Shown here piece after piece: positions 9,857 to 18,078 of a stretch of 47,184 nucleotides of DNA. Origin of the DNA: CAIRYW01 sp041665985 (GTDB taxonomy: Bacteria; Patescibacteriota; Minisyncoccia; Phycocordibacterales; CAIRYW01); the NCBI GenBank assembly GCA_041665985.1, contig JBAYHV010000002.1:1-47184 (forward strand). The letters run 5' to 3'. Under the pieces are notes generated by a model. The model was given only the letters and a program-made list of their open reading frames with translations. It had not been told where the DNA came from and ran no database searches. Position 1 is the first letter of the stretch; every line of letters begins with the position of its first letter. Made by a program: the position numbers and the translations under genes.

Positions 9857-10597
9857 ATGAAATATAAATATTTATTGGCAAGTTTCGTAGTCGTAGCAGG
9901 AGCTTTTGCTTTTTCTGCTGTGCAAGCAGAAGATTCTGAAGGTCTATCTGTAAGTGCTAGTATCAAAGTAGAAAACGATAGCAATCGTGATAACGACAAA
10001 AAAGTCTCTTTAGAAAATTCTGACAGAGTTGAAGTAAATTCAACCAGCACAGATTCTAAGGATGAAGACCGCAATTCAACATCTACTGAAAGAAGTGACA
10101 AAAATAAAGAAAATGGAACAAGTACAAGAGACAAGGAAGATGATAATGCTACATCAACTGAATCTAGAGGTGAATTCGAATCTGAATCACATCGTAGTGT
10201 AGTAGCAACATTTGTTAAATCACTTCTAAAAGTAGCCGACAGAGAAGGTGGTATTGGAGAACAAGTTCGAGAAATTGCTCGAAAACAAAACGAGTCTGCA
10301 ACAACAACAGTAGAAGCTGCTGTGAAAGTTGAAAAAGTTAATCCTATCAAAAAATTCTTTTTTGGAAGCGATTACAAAAATCTTGGAATTTTAAAAAGTG
10401 AATTAGCAACAACAACTAGCAACATTGATCAGCTTAAGTCTCTTCTTGCTAGCACAACAAATGCAACCGATCGTGCTTCAATAAGTGCACAGATACAAGC
10501 TCTAGAAACAGAACAAGTAAAAATAAATGCTTTTATAGATGCAAACGAAAATATCTTTAGTCTTTTCGGTTGGTTTGTAAAAATGTTTAATAGATAA
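9857..10597 (+). CDS. Secreted acidic Ser/Thr-rich protein, function unknown
   Basis: 246 residues. Residues 1-24 are a clear signal peptide (MKYKYLLASFVVVAGAFAFS, then AVQA-E). Residues 25-115 are low complexity, rich in Asp, Glu, Ser, Thr and Asn, with repeated NSTSTDS/NSTSTER/NGTSTRD units, and look disordered. About 118-145 is a conserved-looking helix (VATFVKSLLKVADREGGIG), followed by an amphipathic part with TTT linkers and a C-terminal helical segment ending FGWFVKMFNR. I recall this arrangement from unnamed CPR secreted proteins but cannot give a function. It stands alone between a divergent promoter region and a strong terminator, so it is probably monocistronic. Confidence 0.8.
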   Translation: MKYKYLLASFVVVAGAFAFSAVQAEDSEGLSVSASIKVENDSNRDNDKKVSLENSDRVEVNSTSTDSKDEDRNSTSTERSDKNKENGTSTRDKEDDNATSTESRGEFESESHRSVVATFVKSLLKVADREGGIGEQVREIARKQNESATTTVEAAVKVEKVNPIKKFFFGSDYKNLGILKSELATTTSNIDQLKSLLASTTNATDRASISAQIQALETEQVKINAFIDANENIFSLFGWFVKMFNR

Positions 10598-10620
10598 TTA
10601 AATCTAACAATCGATCTCAA

Positions 10621-10653
10621 AAAACCGTTCGCCTAAGGCGAACGGTTTTTTTT
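10621..10653 (+). terminator. Rho-independent terminator after the 9857 gene
   Basis: A perfect stem of AACCGTTCGCC against GGCGAACGGTT with a tiny loop is followed by eight T. It begins 23 bases after the stop codon. Confidence 0.92.
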
Positions 10654-10668
10654 GTCTTTCGCTTTCTA

Positions 10669-10718
10669 AAAAAAAGAGGCTAAGCCTTAAGGATTTTAAA
10701 AGGCTTAGCCTCTTTTTT
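10669..10718. terminator. Bidirectional hairpin built of two inverted REP-like units
   Basis: A 20-base arm (10669-10688, A-run plus GAGGCTAAGCCTT) pairs with 10699-10718 (AAGGCTTAGCCTC plus T-run). It can terminate in either direction. Each arm itself contains the small palindrome AGGCTAAGCCT, the same core as the REP palindromes around the RAYT transposase at 41.9-42.7 kb. It may therefore be a REPIN-like doublet rather than an ordinary terminator. Confidence 0.75.
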
Positions 10719-10745
10719 GAAAAAAATGTTATTATTTTGTTTATT

Positions 10746-11381
10746 ATGAATTTTGGAATCGCACTTACACTTGTAGTAATTTTTGGATACATCAGCAACG
10801 CTCTTAATTGGCGTTTTTTAAATTACAAAATAACTCATTTTTTATATTATGTTGGAGCCGTTGTTCACGAAAGTTCTCACGCAATTCTTTGCATTCTAAC
10901 TGGAGCAGAAATTTCTGAATTTAAAGTATTTTCAAATGAACCGCACGTCACGCACAGCAAATCAAAGATCCCTGTAATTGGAATGTTTTTGATCGCTTCT
11001 GCTCCTATATATGGAGGATTATTTTTTCTTTATGTGATCAATCATTATTGGCTTGGAAATTATTTCACTATCTCCCCCATTAAGAACAACTGGCAAAACA
11101 CTCTTCTAGAACCTATTAGGATCCTAAAGCAAATAAATATTTTACAATGGCAAAGCTGGGTAATGATCTTTCTTTTTTTAAATATTGGAGCAATGATCGG
11201 ACCATCCTTTCAAGATCTAAAAAATATTTGGCCAGTAGTCCTCTTAATGTTTTTAGTGAAGTCTTATTACATTGCAGATATCTGCATAATTGCCTTGAGT
11301 TTGATCTTAGTAAACATTGCTATTCAGCTCTGTCTCATTCTCCTTTTATCAATTTTTTCTTGGATAAAAAAACTTTTTTAA
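10746..11381 (+). CDS. M50-type integral membrane zinc metalloprotease-like protein
   Basis: About 211 residues with several hydrophobic segments. The HExxH motif HESSH lies at the cytosolic face of the second segment (VGAVVHESSHAILCILTGAE), as in M50 (S2P/M50B-like) intramembrane proteases. Four or five further membrane segments follow. The expected third ligand (an NxxPxxxxD-type motif) is not obvious, so activity is uncertain. Start choice: ATG at 10746. A TTG at 10737 is also in frame, but no Shine-Dalgarno precedes either. Only 28 bases separate the start from the hairpin at 10669-10718, so the promoter must overlap that hairpin or expression must come by read-through. The substrate is unknown. 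Confidence 0.75.
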   Translation: MNFGIALTLVVIFGYISNALNWRFLNYKITHFLYYVGAVVHESSHAILCILTGAEISEFKVFSNEPHVTHSKSKIPVIGMFLIASAPIYGGLFFLYVINHYWLGNYFTISPIKNNWQNTLLEPIRILKQINILQWQSWVMIFLFLNIGAMIGPSFQDLKNIWPVVLLMFLVKSYYIADICIIALSLILVNIAIQLCLILLLSIFSWIKKLF

Positions 11382-11437
11382 ATTAAATATTTAATTTAGA
11401 TCAAATATTTAAGAATCAAACATTGATCATTTTTACA

Positions 11438-11475
11438 ATTCATCATTATTACGCGACCGCGTAATAATGATGAAT
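11438..11475. repeat. Perfect 18-bp inverted repeat
   Basis: ATTCATCATTATTACGCG (11438-11455) and its exact complement (11458-11475) are separated by AC. Neither side has a T-run, so it is not a standard terminator. It lies in the 274-base gap between convergent genes. Confidence 0.7.
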
Positions 11476-11560
11476 CACAAAAAAACTTTTTTAAATAATG
11501 AGCTTAATATTAAATGAAACAATTAATTATCTTTATCTCTCTGTCATTTCCGCTATCTTT

Positions 11561-11634
11561 TTGTCATTCCCGCGCAGGCGGGAATCCAGTGTTTCAAATT
11601 TAATCCTAGATTCCCGCCTGCGCGGGAATGACAA
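11561..11634. repeat. Inverted pair of CATTCCCGC palindromic repeats
   Basis: GTCATTCCCGCGCAGGCGGG (from 11563) is repeated in inverse orientation at 11610-11632. The two 23-base arms are separated by 24 bases. Each arm is internally palindromic (CCCGCGCAGGCGGG). This motif is a well-known dispersed repeat in many bacterial genomes. Confidence 0.8.
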
Positions 11635-11655
11635 CAAAAAAATCAGAAAACTTTT

Positions 11656-11979
11656 TTAATCATCCCTGCCAAAGAAGCCTCCATCTTCATCATCTCCTCC
11701 TTTTCTTACTTGAGTATGCGTCGCAGAAAATATTACAGGACTAGGAATAGTATTTTTTATACTAGGGGTATTTTCTGTTGGTGCTGAAACTGCACTAGGC
11801 TCTACGGGTGTTTGAACAGATGCTTGATTTGCATCCACTGTATTTACAACAGGAGTTTGTTGTATCGTTCCCAAATTTAAACTATCTGGTTTCTTCACTC
11901 CAGAAGAAATAGCAATAAGTCCTATTACAGCAAGAGAACTCAAAACAAATATAATATTTTCTCTTAAAAAATTCATCAT
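11656..11979 (-). CDS. Small membrane-anchored protein, unknown
   Basis: 107 residues. One N-terminal transmembrane helix (about 8-27, ENIIFVLSSLAVIGLIAISS) is followed by a Pro/Thr/Val-rich linker and a charged tail, RKGGDDEDGGFFGRDD. No known domain is recognised. The start lies three bases after the stop of the PAP2/LssY phosphatase gene, so the two are almost certainly co-transcribed. The flexible outside linker suggests a surface-exposed or scaffold role, but this is inference. Confidence 0.65.
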   Translation of the reverse strand: MMNFLRENIIFVLSSLAVIGLIAISSGVKKPDSLNLGTIQQTPVVNTVDANQASVQTPVEPSAVSAPTENTPSIKNTIPSPVIFSATHTQVRKGGDDEDGGFFGRDD

Positions 11980-11982
11980 AGT

Positions 11983-13488
11983 TTATTTAATTGTATTACA
12001 AGAAGAAAGAATAAGCAGAGCTGCTTGGCCATTGGTAAAAAATTGATCTCCTGAAAAATTACTTCCCAATACAGGAGAAACAAATGGAATAATTTTTCCT
12101 TCAGAAACAACTCCAGTATTCGTCATATCAGAAACAAAGATATCTCGTTCTGTATCAATGTCTGGAGCAATTGTATGCGTAATTCCCCATTTAAGCCCAG
12201 TATCCAAAGAGATCGTTCCCACAAACACCGTACCCAAAGGAGTCTCGTAATTTGTTTTCCAAAAACGGGCGTGATGGCGGGCTCTGACCGAATTTCTATC
12301 AGTCTGTTTTTCAAAACCGTAATCATTTGGTTCTGCATTATAAAATGACGGAGTCATCGGTGCTGTTGGATATGGCTGATTTAATATTGCTGTTTTTGCC
12401 AAACGTTCTGTTGAACTCAAAGATATTCCTTCAGCCAGGTCCCAATTAGCATGAGCCATACTTTGTACAAAACATGATTCAGGAGAAATAACTATCAAAT
12501 TTATTGGTTCCTGCGTTGTACCAGTAATTGTTTCTGTAAAACGAGGAAGTTTTTTATTATCGAACAAAGACAAAACATCTTCTGTATTTATTTTAGTGAC
12601 TGTTAGCGGTTTATTTTTATTAAGAGGAGGATTAGCAACATGATAAAGGATCGAGACCAAAACTATAGTTACAAATAATACAGTCAATATCTGATAGATC
12701 TTAACTTTATTTGGATGCAACTCACGCCTGCTTGAAATTAACCATTCTGTAATTCCAATTGATAAGATCAAAACAGAAAAACCCAAAAGATTGCCCGCAA
12801 ACACATCGCTCAAATAATGCACGCCAAGATAAAGACGGCTCAGATCAATTAAAGAAATAATTAATACCAAAGCAGAAATTGTTACAATTCTTATTTTTAA
12901 AGATCTATAATTTCTAATAATAAGATAAGCCAAAAAACCATAAAAAAGAACTACTGCAACAGCGTGTCCGCTTGGAAATGAAAAAGAGTCTTCTGTTATT
13001 GCTCTAAGAAAAAGATCAGGTCGCTGTCTTTGAAAAATATTTTTACCGAATAAAGCCAAACCCTCTCCAAGCACAAGTGCAAATCCTAAAGTAAATATAT
13101 AGACTCTCTGTCTATTAATTAGCAAAAGAATGCCGATGACTACAGTGAGAGCAATAATGATCACCGGCTCTGCAAACAAAGTTACATAATAAAAAAAACG
13201 AAGAAGAGTGGCGCTGCGAATTACATACAAAAGATTAGCAATTCTGGCATCAAGTAATATAAGAGGATCATGCTCTAAATAATCTTCAATTATTCCAAAT
13301 AAAAAATAAATAACAAAAAGAAACGCGGCCGAAAAAATAGTTACCGTTAAGCCCGTAAACTTTTTTGTAGATAACCTTTCTATAAGCTGACGGTGTATTT
13401 TTGGGTGTTTTCCAAGCCACTTTTTTACAGCAGGCAGGCCAAGAATTTTTTTACTCAAATAATTAAATATCTTTATTAGATTTTCCAC
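11983..13488 (-). CDS. PAP2-family membrane phosphatase with C-terminal LssY-like domain
   Basis: 501 residues. The N-terminal part has six or so membrane segments and the complete PAP2 signature: K149...RP157 (KNIFQRQRP), PSGH at 172-175, and SRLYLGVHYLSD with H224 and D228. These enzymes remove phosphate from lipid phosphates such as undecaprenyl pyrophosphate. From about residue 295 to the end, an LssY_C-like domain follows, with NLIVISPESC and the WGITHTIAPDIDTERDIF region. The PAP2-LssY fusion is known in several bacteria. A role in cell-envelope lipid carrier recycling is inferred. It lies just downstream of the sortase gene and upstream of a small membrane protein on the same strand. 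Confidence 0.88.
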   Translation of the reverse strand: MENLIKIFNYLSKKILGLPAVKKWLGKHPKIHRQLIERLSTKKFTGLTVTIFSAAFLFVIYFLFGIIEDYLEHDPLILLDARIANLLYVIRSATLLRFFYYVTLFAEPVIIIALTVVIGILLLINRQRVYIFTLGFALVLGEGLALFGKNIFQRQRPDLFLRAITEDSFSFPSGHAVAVVLFYGFLAYLIIRNYRSLKIRIVTISALVLIISLIDLSRLYLGVHYLSDVFAGNLLGFSVLILSIGITEWLISSRRELHPNKVKIYQILTVLFVTIVLVSILYHVANPPLNKNKPLTVTKINTEDVLSLFDNKKLPRFTETITGTTQEPINLIVISPESCFVQSMAHANWDLAEGISLSSTERLAKTAILNQPYPTAPMTPSFYNAEPNDYGFEKQTDRNSVRARHHARFWKTNYETPLGTVFVGTISLDTGLKWGITHTIAPDIDTERDIFVSDMTNTGVVSEGKIIPFVSPVLGSNFSGDQFFTNGQAALLILSSCNTIK

Positions 13489-13528
13489 ACTCTAAGTTTA
13501 TCAAATGACCCCAATCGAAGCTATCGAT

Positions 13529-14194
13529 CTAATACCCTTTGTTTTTAGAAATATTATCTGCAACACTTTTGTTAACCACTGTTACTTTGTCAGTAAACAC
13601 TACAAGTCTTTTGGGATAACTCCTTGCTATTTTATTCCAAGTACCATTACAAGTAATAAGATTTAAATGGGATTTTCCATCACTTGAAGCAAAAATATCT
13701 GAAGCATCTGCTTTTGAATCATAAGCCTTTGAACCAGTCACTATAAAAGTAGTGACTGTACCTTTTCCATCATCAACATATATTTTATCCCCTTTCTTTA
13801 GCTTATTTATATTATCAAACACTGAAACCTCTCCGCTCTTCCAAGGACCAAAATGCCCTACTATAACAGCACTTCCTTCTTCTCCTGGGATTGGTCCAAG
13901 ATTGAACCATGCTGCATCAGATGGATTTTTTGGCACATCAACCGCCCCTTGAGAAGTAAGCCCGACTGACTCTAGTGAACTATTAACATTTATTTTTGGA
14001 ATTTTTAGTCGTGAAGAAAGAACAGGAATTGATTGATATTTTTTTACTAAGGAAACTCTATTTTGAGCGAGTACAGCGCCTTCTACTTCTGATGGATCCT
14101 TTAGAACAAATTGAAAAAGAAGACCAAAGGAAAGTAAAAGACCTGTGAATGTTGCAACTAATATTTTTTGCTTTGCTGAAATTTTTAATTGCAT
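13529..14194 (-). CDS. Sortase (transpeptidase for LPxTG proteins)
   Basis: 221 residues. An N-terminal transmembrane anchor (about 10-30) is followed by a sortase fold from about 60. The catalytic triad is visible: H114 in VIVGHFGPW, C182 in LNLITCNGTW and R196 in YPKRLVVF. The sequence DVPKNPSDAAWFNLGPIPGEEGSAVIVGH resembles class E/F-type sortases of Actinobacteria and Patescibacteria. It should cleave LPxTG between T and G and join the protein to an acceptor on the cell surface. A substrate is encoded two genes upstream (14758-16329, LPNTG), so the pair is very likely functional together. Confidence 0.93.
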   Translation of the reverse strand: MQLKISAKQKILVATFTGLLLSFGLLFQFVLKDPSEVEGAVLAQNRVSLVKKYQSIPVLSSRLKIPKINVNSSLESVGLTSQGAVDVPKNPSDAAWFNLGPIPGEEGSAVIVGHFGPWKSGEVSVFDNINKLKKGDKIYVDDGKGTVTTFIVTGSKAYDSKADASDIFASSDGKSHLNLITCNGTWNKIARSYPKRLVVFTDKVTVVNKSVADNISKNKGY

Positions 14195-14234
14195 TTTTTA
14201 TTTTTTGTAATTTATAATAAGATCAAAAAAATAA

Positions 14235-14765
14235 TTACGCTTTACAAACAGGAGCACTTTCACCAACTGCTTCATCTAGTGTATCTAGATCAGCATCTGC
14301 CTTTGTTTTGTGAATTCGTCCATCAATGTGATTAGGAGGAGCGTAAACAGTATAAATTTTTAGATCTTGTTTACCTGTGTTTATAAAGTTATGTTTCGTT
14401 CCAGGTACCACGACTACAACATCTCCAGGACCAACTGGAAATTTCTCATCATTCAGAGTACCAACACCTGTTCCCGAAAGAAAGAAAAGTGTTTGTTCTG
14501 TATATTTATGAATTTCTTCTCCAACTTCTCCTCCTGGTGGAATACTCATTACAACAAGCTGACTCTTCAAACCTGTAAATAAAACTTTTCGAAAATTTGT
14601 ATTTTCCGCAGTATCCTTGATTATGTTTGTGTGATAACTCATTTTATTTTTTGTTAGATCAAAAGTAAGCTCTGGAGTGAATTTCAAATATAAAATACAC
14701 ATAGTTAAGGCAATAACTAAGCCTGAGAGAACAACAATTACCAACTTCGTAGATCTACTAGACAA
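14235..14765 (-). CDS. Cupin-domain protein with probable N-terminal membrane anchor
   Basis: The cupin core has the metal-site pattern GEEIHKYTEQTLFFLSGTG and PGTKHNFINTG. It is a close paralogue of the soluble cupin at 20375-20782; both share NTDFRKVL/NTNFRKVL and KTKAEAD-like tails. The start is uncertain. ATG at 14645 gives 136 residues, the same size as the paralogue. The frame upstream stays open, however, and encodes a good transmembrane helix (KLVIVVLSGLVIALTMCILYL). I chose TTG at 14763-14765, which overlaps the preceding stop and keeps that helix. ATG 14702 and TTG 14834 are other options. Function is unknown; cupins of this type bind small molecules or metal. It lies between the LPNTG protein and the sortase. 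Confidence 0.7.
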   Translation of the reverse strand: MSSRSTKLVIVVLSGLVIALTMCILYLKFTPELTFDLTKNKMSYHTNIIKDTAENTNFRKVLFTGLKSQLVVMSIPPGGEVGEEIHKYTEQTLFFLSGTGVGTLNDEKFPVGPGDVVVVVPGTKHNFINTGKQDLKIYTVYAPPNHIDGRIHKTKADADLDTLDEAVGESAPVCKA

Positions 14766-16329
14766 TTTTATTTTTTTTAACAAAGTAAAAATAAGAAAGA
14801 AATAAAACTGACAAACCACCAACAATTGCAGCAAAAGATCCTAAAATATTTTGCTCTTCCTCTGGTGCAAATCCTGTATTAGGAAGACCAGGAACTGTTA
14901 CGCGAACTGTTGCAACGGCAGATGAAGTGGCAACTTGGTGATAAGAATCATCACTATAACCAGTTGCAACTGCAGTATTTGTTGTAGTTTTTGAAAGTTT
15001 AGTTGTACAACTAAATTTCCAGTTTTCGTTTATATCAAGTTTTCCATCATTGTTTAGGTCACCAGAAAGATATTTAATTGTTGCGCATTTATCATCAGTT
15101 ACAGTTACGTTAGCTAAAGCCTGTTGTTTCCCAACATTCCAAACAGTGTAATTGTAAACAACTGAATTATTTCCAACAGGCAATGTTTGTGGAGTTGGAA
15201 CCTTAGTAATACCTATTTGAGGCAGAGTTCTGCTAACAAAACTTGGTGAACCTCCAACATAACCATGACCGCTTGCAACATAAGGTGGAGTATAAGTGTT
15301 TGTAACCGTACAAATTACGCTACCTCCTGAAGGAATAGATAAATTACCGACACTATCACAATCTGTGCCATAACTTGCTTTATAAGAAGAAACGGGGTCT
15401 TCACTAACTACATAATTACCGGCAGAAAGAAAATAAAATGTTCCAGGAGTTGTAGTTCCGGCTGCAGGACTTCCTGCAACATCAGTACCAGAAAGTTTTA
15501 GGTGAATAGAAAAATTAGAAGGAACAGCAGTTCCTCCAACGACATTTTTAATAATGTGAACTGAACCAGGAGCAGGTACACCGCAAGAAGGTACTGCAAT
15601 GGTGTTTGTATCAGCTGTAACAGTTGAACCAAATGCCAATAATTTTCCTAAAATATTTGCAAAATGTCCTAATGTAATACTTAATCCCGCTGCATCACCA
15701 CGGAAAATATTTCCCACAAAAGTTGGAGTTGTTGTTGCAATAGGGTTAGATCCAATTGTTGTTGCTCCTACAGGGATCCAAAATACATCACATGCTGATG
15801 CTCCGTTTATCAATATAACAGAAGTACTAGCTTGTGTTGTAAGTGCACCGTTCGCTTTAAAAATATAAGTTCCAGCTCCATCAAGAGTCACAACTGTATT
15901 TGTAGTTATATTCATTGCACCTCCACTGCTGTAACAACCTGGATTGTAAACTCCAGTCACGTGTCCTGGTGCATTATCTAGATTAACAGCGCCTCCACCG
16001 AGAGAATTACAACTAGCAATAACTTGAGCATTAAGATTTGCTAAAGCAGAATTTTGATCTAATCCAGTTTGAGGTGGAGCAGGAGTAAAGGTTGTACCAG
16101 TAACAGTATCCGATCCAGAGCCAGACAATGTTGTATATCCAACATTTCCTGTAATACCAGTTACCCCAACATTACGAGTAAAAGTATCAGAGAGAATCGC
16201 AAACGGATCTGCAGTTCCAAGAGAAGGTGATGTTGCAGCAAGAGCACCAAGAGGTAAGGTTAAGGCTACAACAAAAGCAACGACGAGCGTAATTCCTATA
16301 AAATTTCTATTAAATATGTTTTTTCTCAT
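14758..16329 (-). CDS. DUF3494 (ice-binding-like) surface protein with LPNTG sortase signal
   Basis: 523 residues. The signal peptide is 1-31 (ending LGALA-A). DUF3494 occupies about 36-250, with FAILSDTFTRNVGVTGITGN, DLDQNSALANL-type and GGAMNITTNTVVTLDGAGTYIFKANG stretches typical of the ice-binding-protein fold. Two Ig/Cna- or DUF11-like units follow (about 255-350 with a VTNTYTPP end, then 370-480 with NYTVWNVGKQQALANVTVTDD). The end is a full cell-wall sorting signal: LPNTG, a membrane segment and a KKNKIV basic tail. Most DUF3494 proteins outside cold habitats are thought to be adhesins, so ice binding should not be assumed. The sortase at 13529-14194 is its likely processing enzyme. 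A paralogue lies directly upstream. Confidence 0.9.
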   Translation of the reverse strand: MRKNIFNRNFIGITLVVAFVVALTLPLGALAATSPSLGTADPFAILSDTFTRNVGVTGITGNVGYTTLSGSGSDTVTGTTFTPAPPQTGLDQNSALANLNAQVIASCNSLGGGAVNLDNAPGHVTGVYNPGCYSSGGAMNITTNTVVTLDGAGTYIFKANGALTTQASTSVILINGASACDVFWIPVGATTIGSNPIATTTPTFVGNIFRGDAAGLSITLGHFANILGKLLAFGSTVTADTNTIAVPSCGVPAPGSVHIIKNVVGGTAVPSNFSIHLKLSGTDVAGSPAAGTTTPGTFYFLSAGNYVVSEDPVSSYKASYGTDCDSVGNLSIPSGGSVICTVTNTYTPPYVASGHGYVGGSPSFVSRTLPQIGITKVPTPQTLPVGNNSVVYNYTVWNVGKQQALANVTVTDDKCATIKYLSGDLNNDGKLDINENWKFSCTTKLSKTTTNTAVATGYSDDSYHQVATSSAVATVRVTVPGLPNTGFAPEEEQNILGSFAAIVGGLSVLFLSYFYFVKKNKIV

Positions 16330-16347
16330 AATATTTTCTATTAATTA

Positions 16348-17503
16348 TTAATAATTTGATCTAAAATAATTTCGAGTGATCGGTCCAAAACTTCCAGCAG
16401 GAGTAATTCCTACACTTGCTTGAAATTCAGCCAATGCTTTTTTAGTTAATTCTCCAAAGAAAAGTGTTGTACCATTTTTACCGAGAGCCAATGCTGCAGG
16501 ACCTTTATTTTGTGAAATTAAAAACTCTTGAAGAATTTTTACATTATTTCCTCGACTGCCTTTTACAAGACCAACAACGATCGCTTTTACTTTCTGGCCA
16601 AAATTGTTAGAAGGAATGTTTGCTTGTGCATTATTTGAGTTTGCAGAAACTGAAGAGCTAGGATTATTTCCACTATTTGAAGATGAATTTGTTGATACAG
16701 GAGTTACAATCGGTGTCACAACTACTGGAGCAGAATAAGAAACTGAAGGAAAATTAACAGAACTTGCATCTAATGTAACTGCAGTTTGAGCCAATGCTCT
16801 ACCGTTCAAAACTGCACCAGTGTTCAAAACAATAGCAGTTTGATCCAAAATATTTCCATTAAAAGTAGCTGTCGTACCGATAGTTGTTTTTCCTCCTACT
16901 ACCCAAAAAACATTGCCTGCTTGAGCTCCTCCACTAAGAATAATTTTTGTAGCAGAACTAATATCAAGATTTTGCGCGATTTGAAAGATCCAAACATCAT
17001 TAGCTCCACCAGACAAAGTAACGTCTGTTGGGATAGTTACATTAGTTCCCCATTTATATAATCCCGGAGCTAAAGTTAATCCGCCAATATTTCCTGCTCC
17101 AAGTTCTGTTGCTGTAGGATTTGTTCTTCCTTGAGCATTAGTGTAAGCAGTTTCCATATCACTAACTGCAGTTGTTATATTTGAGGGAGTTGGGTCAGCA
17201 TATCCTGGTGCATAAACCTTTCCTGTTACTAATGCTGATGTTGAAAATGCACTTCCAGCAGAAAGATTCAGTGCAAATCCAGTAATATAAGTTGCTGAAG
17301 CAGGACTAACTCCAATATCTCCTACAACATTCGTTGTTCCAGTAGTTGAAATTCCCGATTTTGCTAAAATTGTAAAATTACCTGCGGATCCAAGATCAAC
17401 AGGTGCCGGACCGGCTGCAAGTGCAGTAATGGGCAAAGCAAGACTAAGTATAAAAAAAGAAAATACTTTAGCTAATACGGGGGGGGGTTTTATTATTTTT
17501 CAT
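16348..17503 (-). CDS. DUF3494 protein with peptidoglycan-binding domain; signal peptide out of frame at a poly-C tract
   Basis: The in-frame part encodes DUF3494 (LGSAGNFTILAKSGIST ... GGKTTIGTTATFNGNILD), a Ser/Asn-rich linker, and a C-terminal PG_binding_1 domain (VKGSRGNNVKILQEFLISQN, FGELTKKALAEFQ). The good signal peptide begins at ATG 17503 (MKNNKTPPP...), but nine C (17479-17487 as G on the plus strand) shift it out of frame: this state reads MKNNKTPPPY and stops. With eight or eleven C the frame joins perfectly to VLAKVFSFFILSLALPITALA-AG, giving 384 residues. In the state shown, only a TTG at 17434-17436 inside the signal peptide is available. This fits phase variation by slippage, or a one-base sequence error. 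No LPxTG is present; attachment would be through the peptidoglycan-binding domain. Confidence 0.82.
17479..17487. repeat. Nine-base poly-G/C tract in the signal-peptide codons
   Basis: A homopolymer of nine G on the plus strand lies in codons 6-9 of the gene at 16348-17503, in an otherwise AT-rich region. Its length decides whether the start and signal peptide join the DUF3494 frame. Confidence 0.9.
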
Positions 17504-17638
17504 TATATTTTTTTTAGTAATCTATTAATGAACTAGTAATTTAATCGGCATAATAAATTTTAAAATGAATTACCCGAGAGTTTTTACAGAGAACTTATCG
17601 CTCTATCTGCATTACCATTACATAGCTACATTATATCA

Positions 17639-18073
17639 CTAAAAAATGAAAATTTTGTAAATAAAGTTATAAACACCCTCTTTTGCCGTATTTTCAACTT
17701 TAGTTCTGATCTCTTTGTAATCAAATTTATACTCATATTTTTTTCCAAAAAGACTTGAGGATTCCTCAATAGTTCCAACGCGAGCGCCACTCGTTGTATT
17801 GTATGTTTCAGCCTTAAAACCAAACCCAGTGGACATTTCGTCGCCGAATCCTCCAACTCCAGAAGAAAATCCAGAACCTAATTCTTTAAGCATTTCTGAA
17901 AAAATCAGCGTTTTAGAATTTTCTTCTATTTTTATTAAAGCCTTGTACGTTAACTTCCTTTTTGCAAGAAAAAATTTTCTCTCGGCAATGGTCAAAGAAA
18001 ATTCAAAGATATCATTTTTCTCTTTCCATTCCCCTTTATAACTTTCTAAAGCTTTTTTTATTTCTTCGATCAT
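17639..18073 (-). CDS. Unknown cytosolic protein
   Basis: 144 residues with no signal peptide or membrane helix. The N-terminal half is charged and helical/strand-like (KALESYKGEWKEKNDIFEFS). A central Gly-rich piece (GSGFSSGVGGFGDEMSTGFG) is followed by a polar C-terminal half. I recognise no domain. The gene is six bases downstream of the membrane-anchored protein gene 18079-18528 and probably forms an operon with it and with 18539-19396. Confidence 0.65.
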   Translation of the reverse strand: MIEEIKKALESYKGEWKEKNDIFEFSLTIAERKFFLAKRKLTYKALIKIEENSKTLIFSEMLKELGSGFSSGVGGFGDEMSTGFGFKAETYNTTSGARVGTIEESSSLFGKKYEYKFDYKEIRTKVENTAKEGVYNFIYKIFIF

Positions 18074-18078
18074 TTTAA

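Noticed and set aside
9823..10350. 175-residue open frame antisense to the secreted acidic protein
   Set aside because: It is a Ser/Leu-rich shadow of the Glu/Asp/Thr codons of the plus-strand gene, which has a signal peptide, promoter and terminator.
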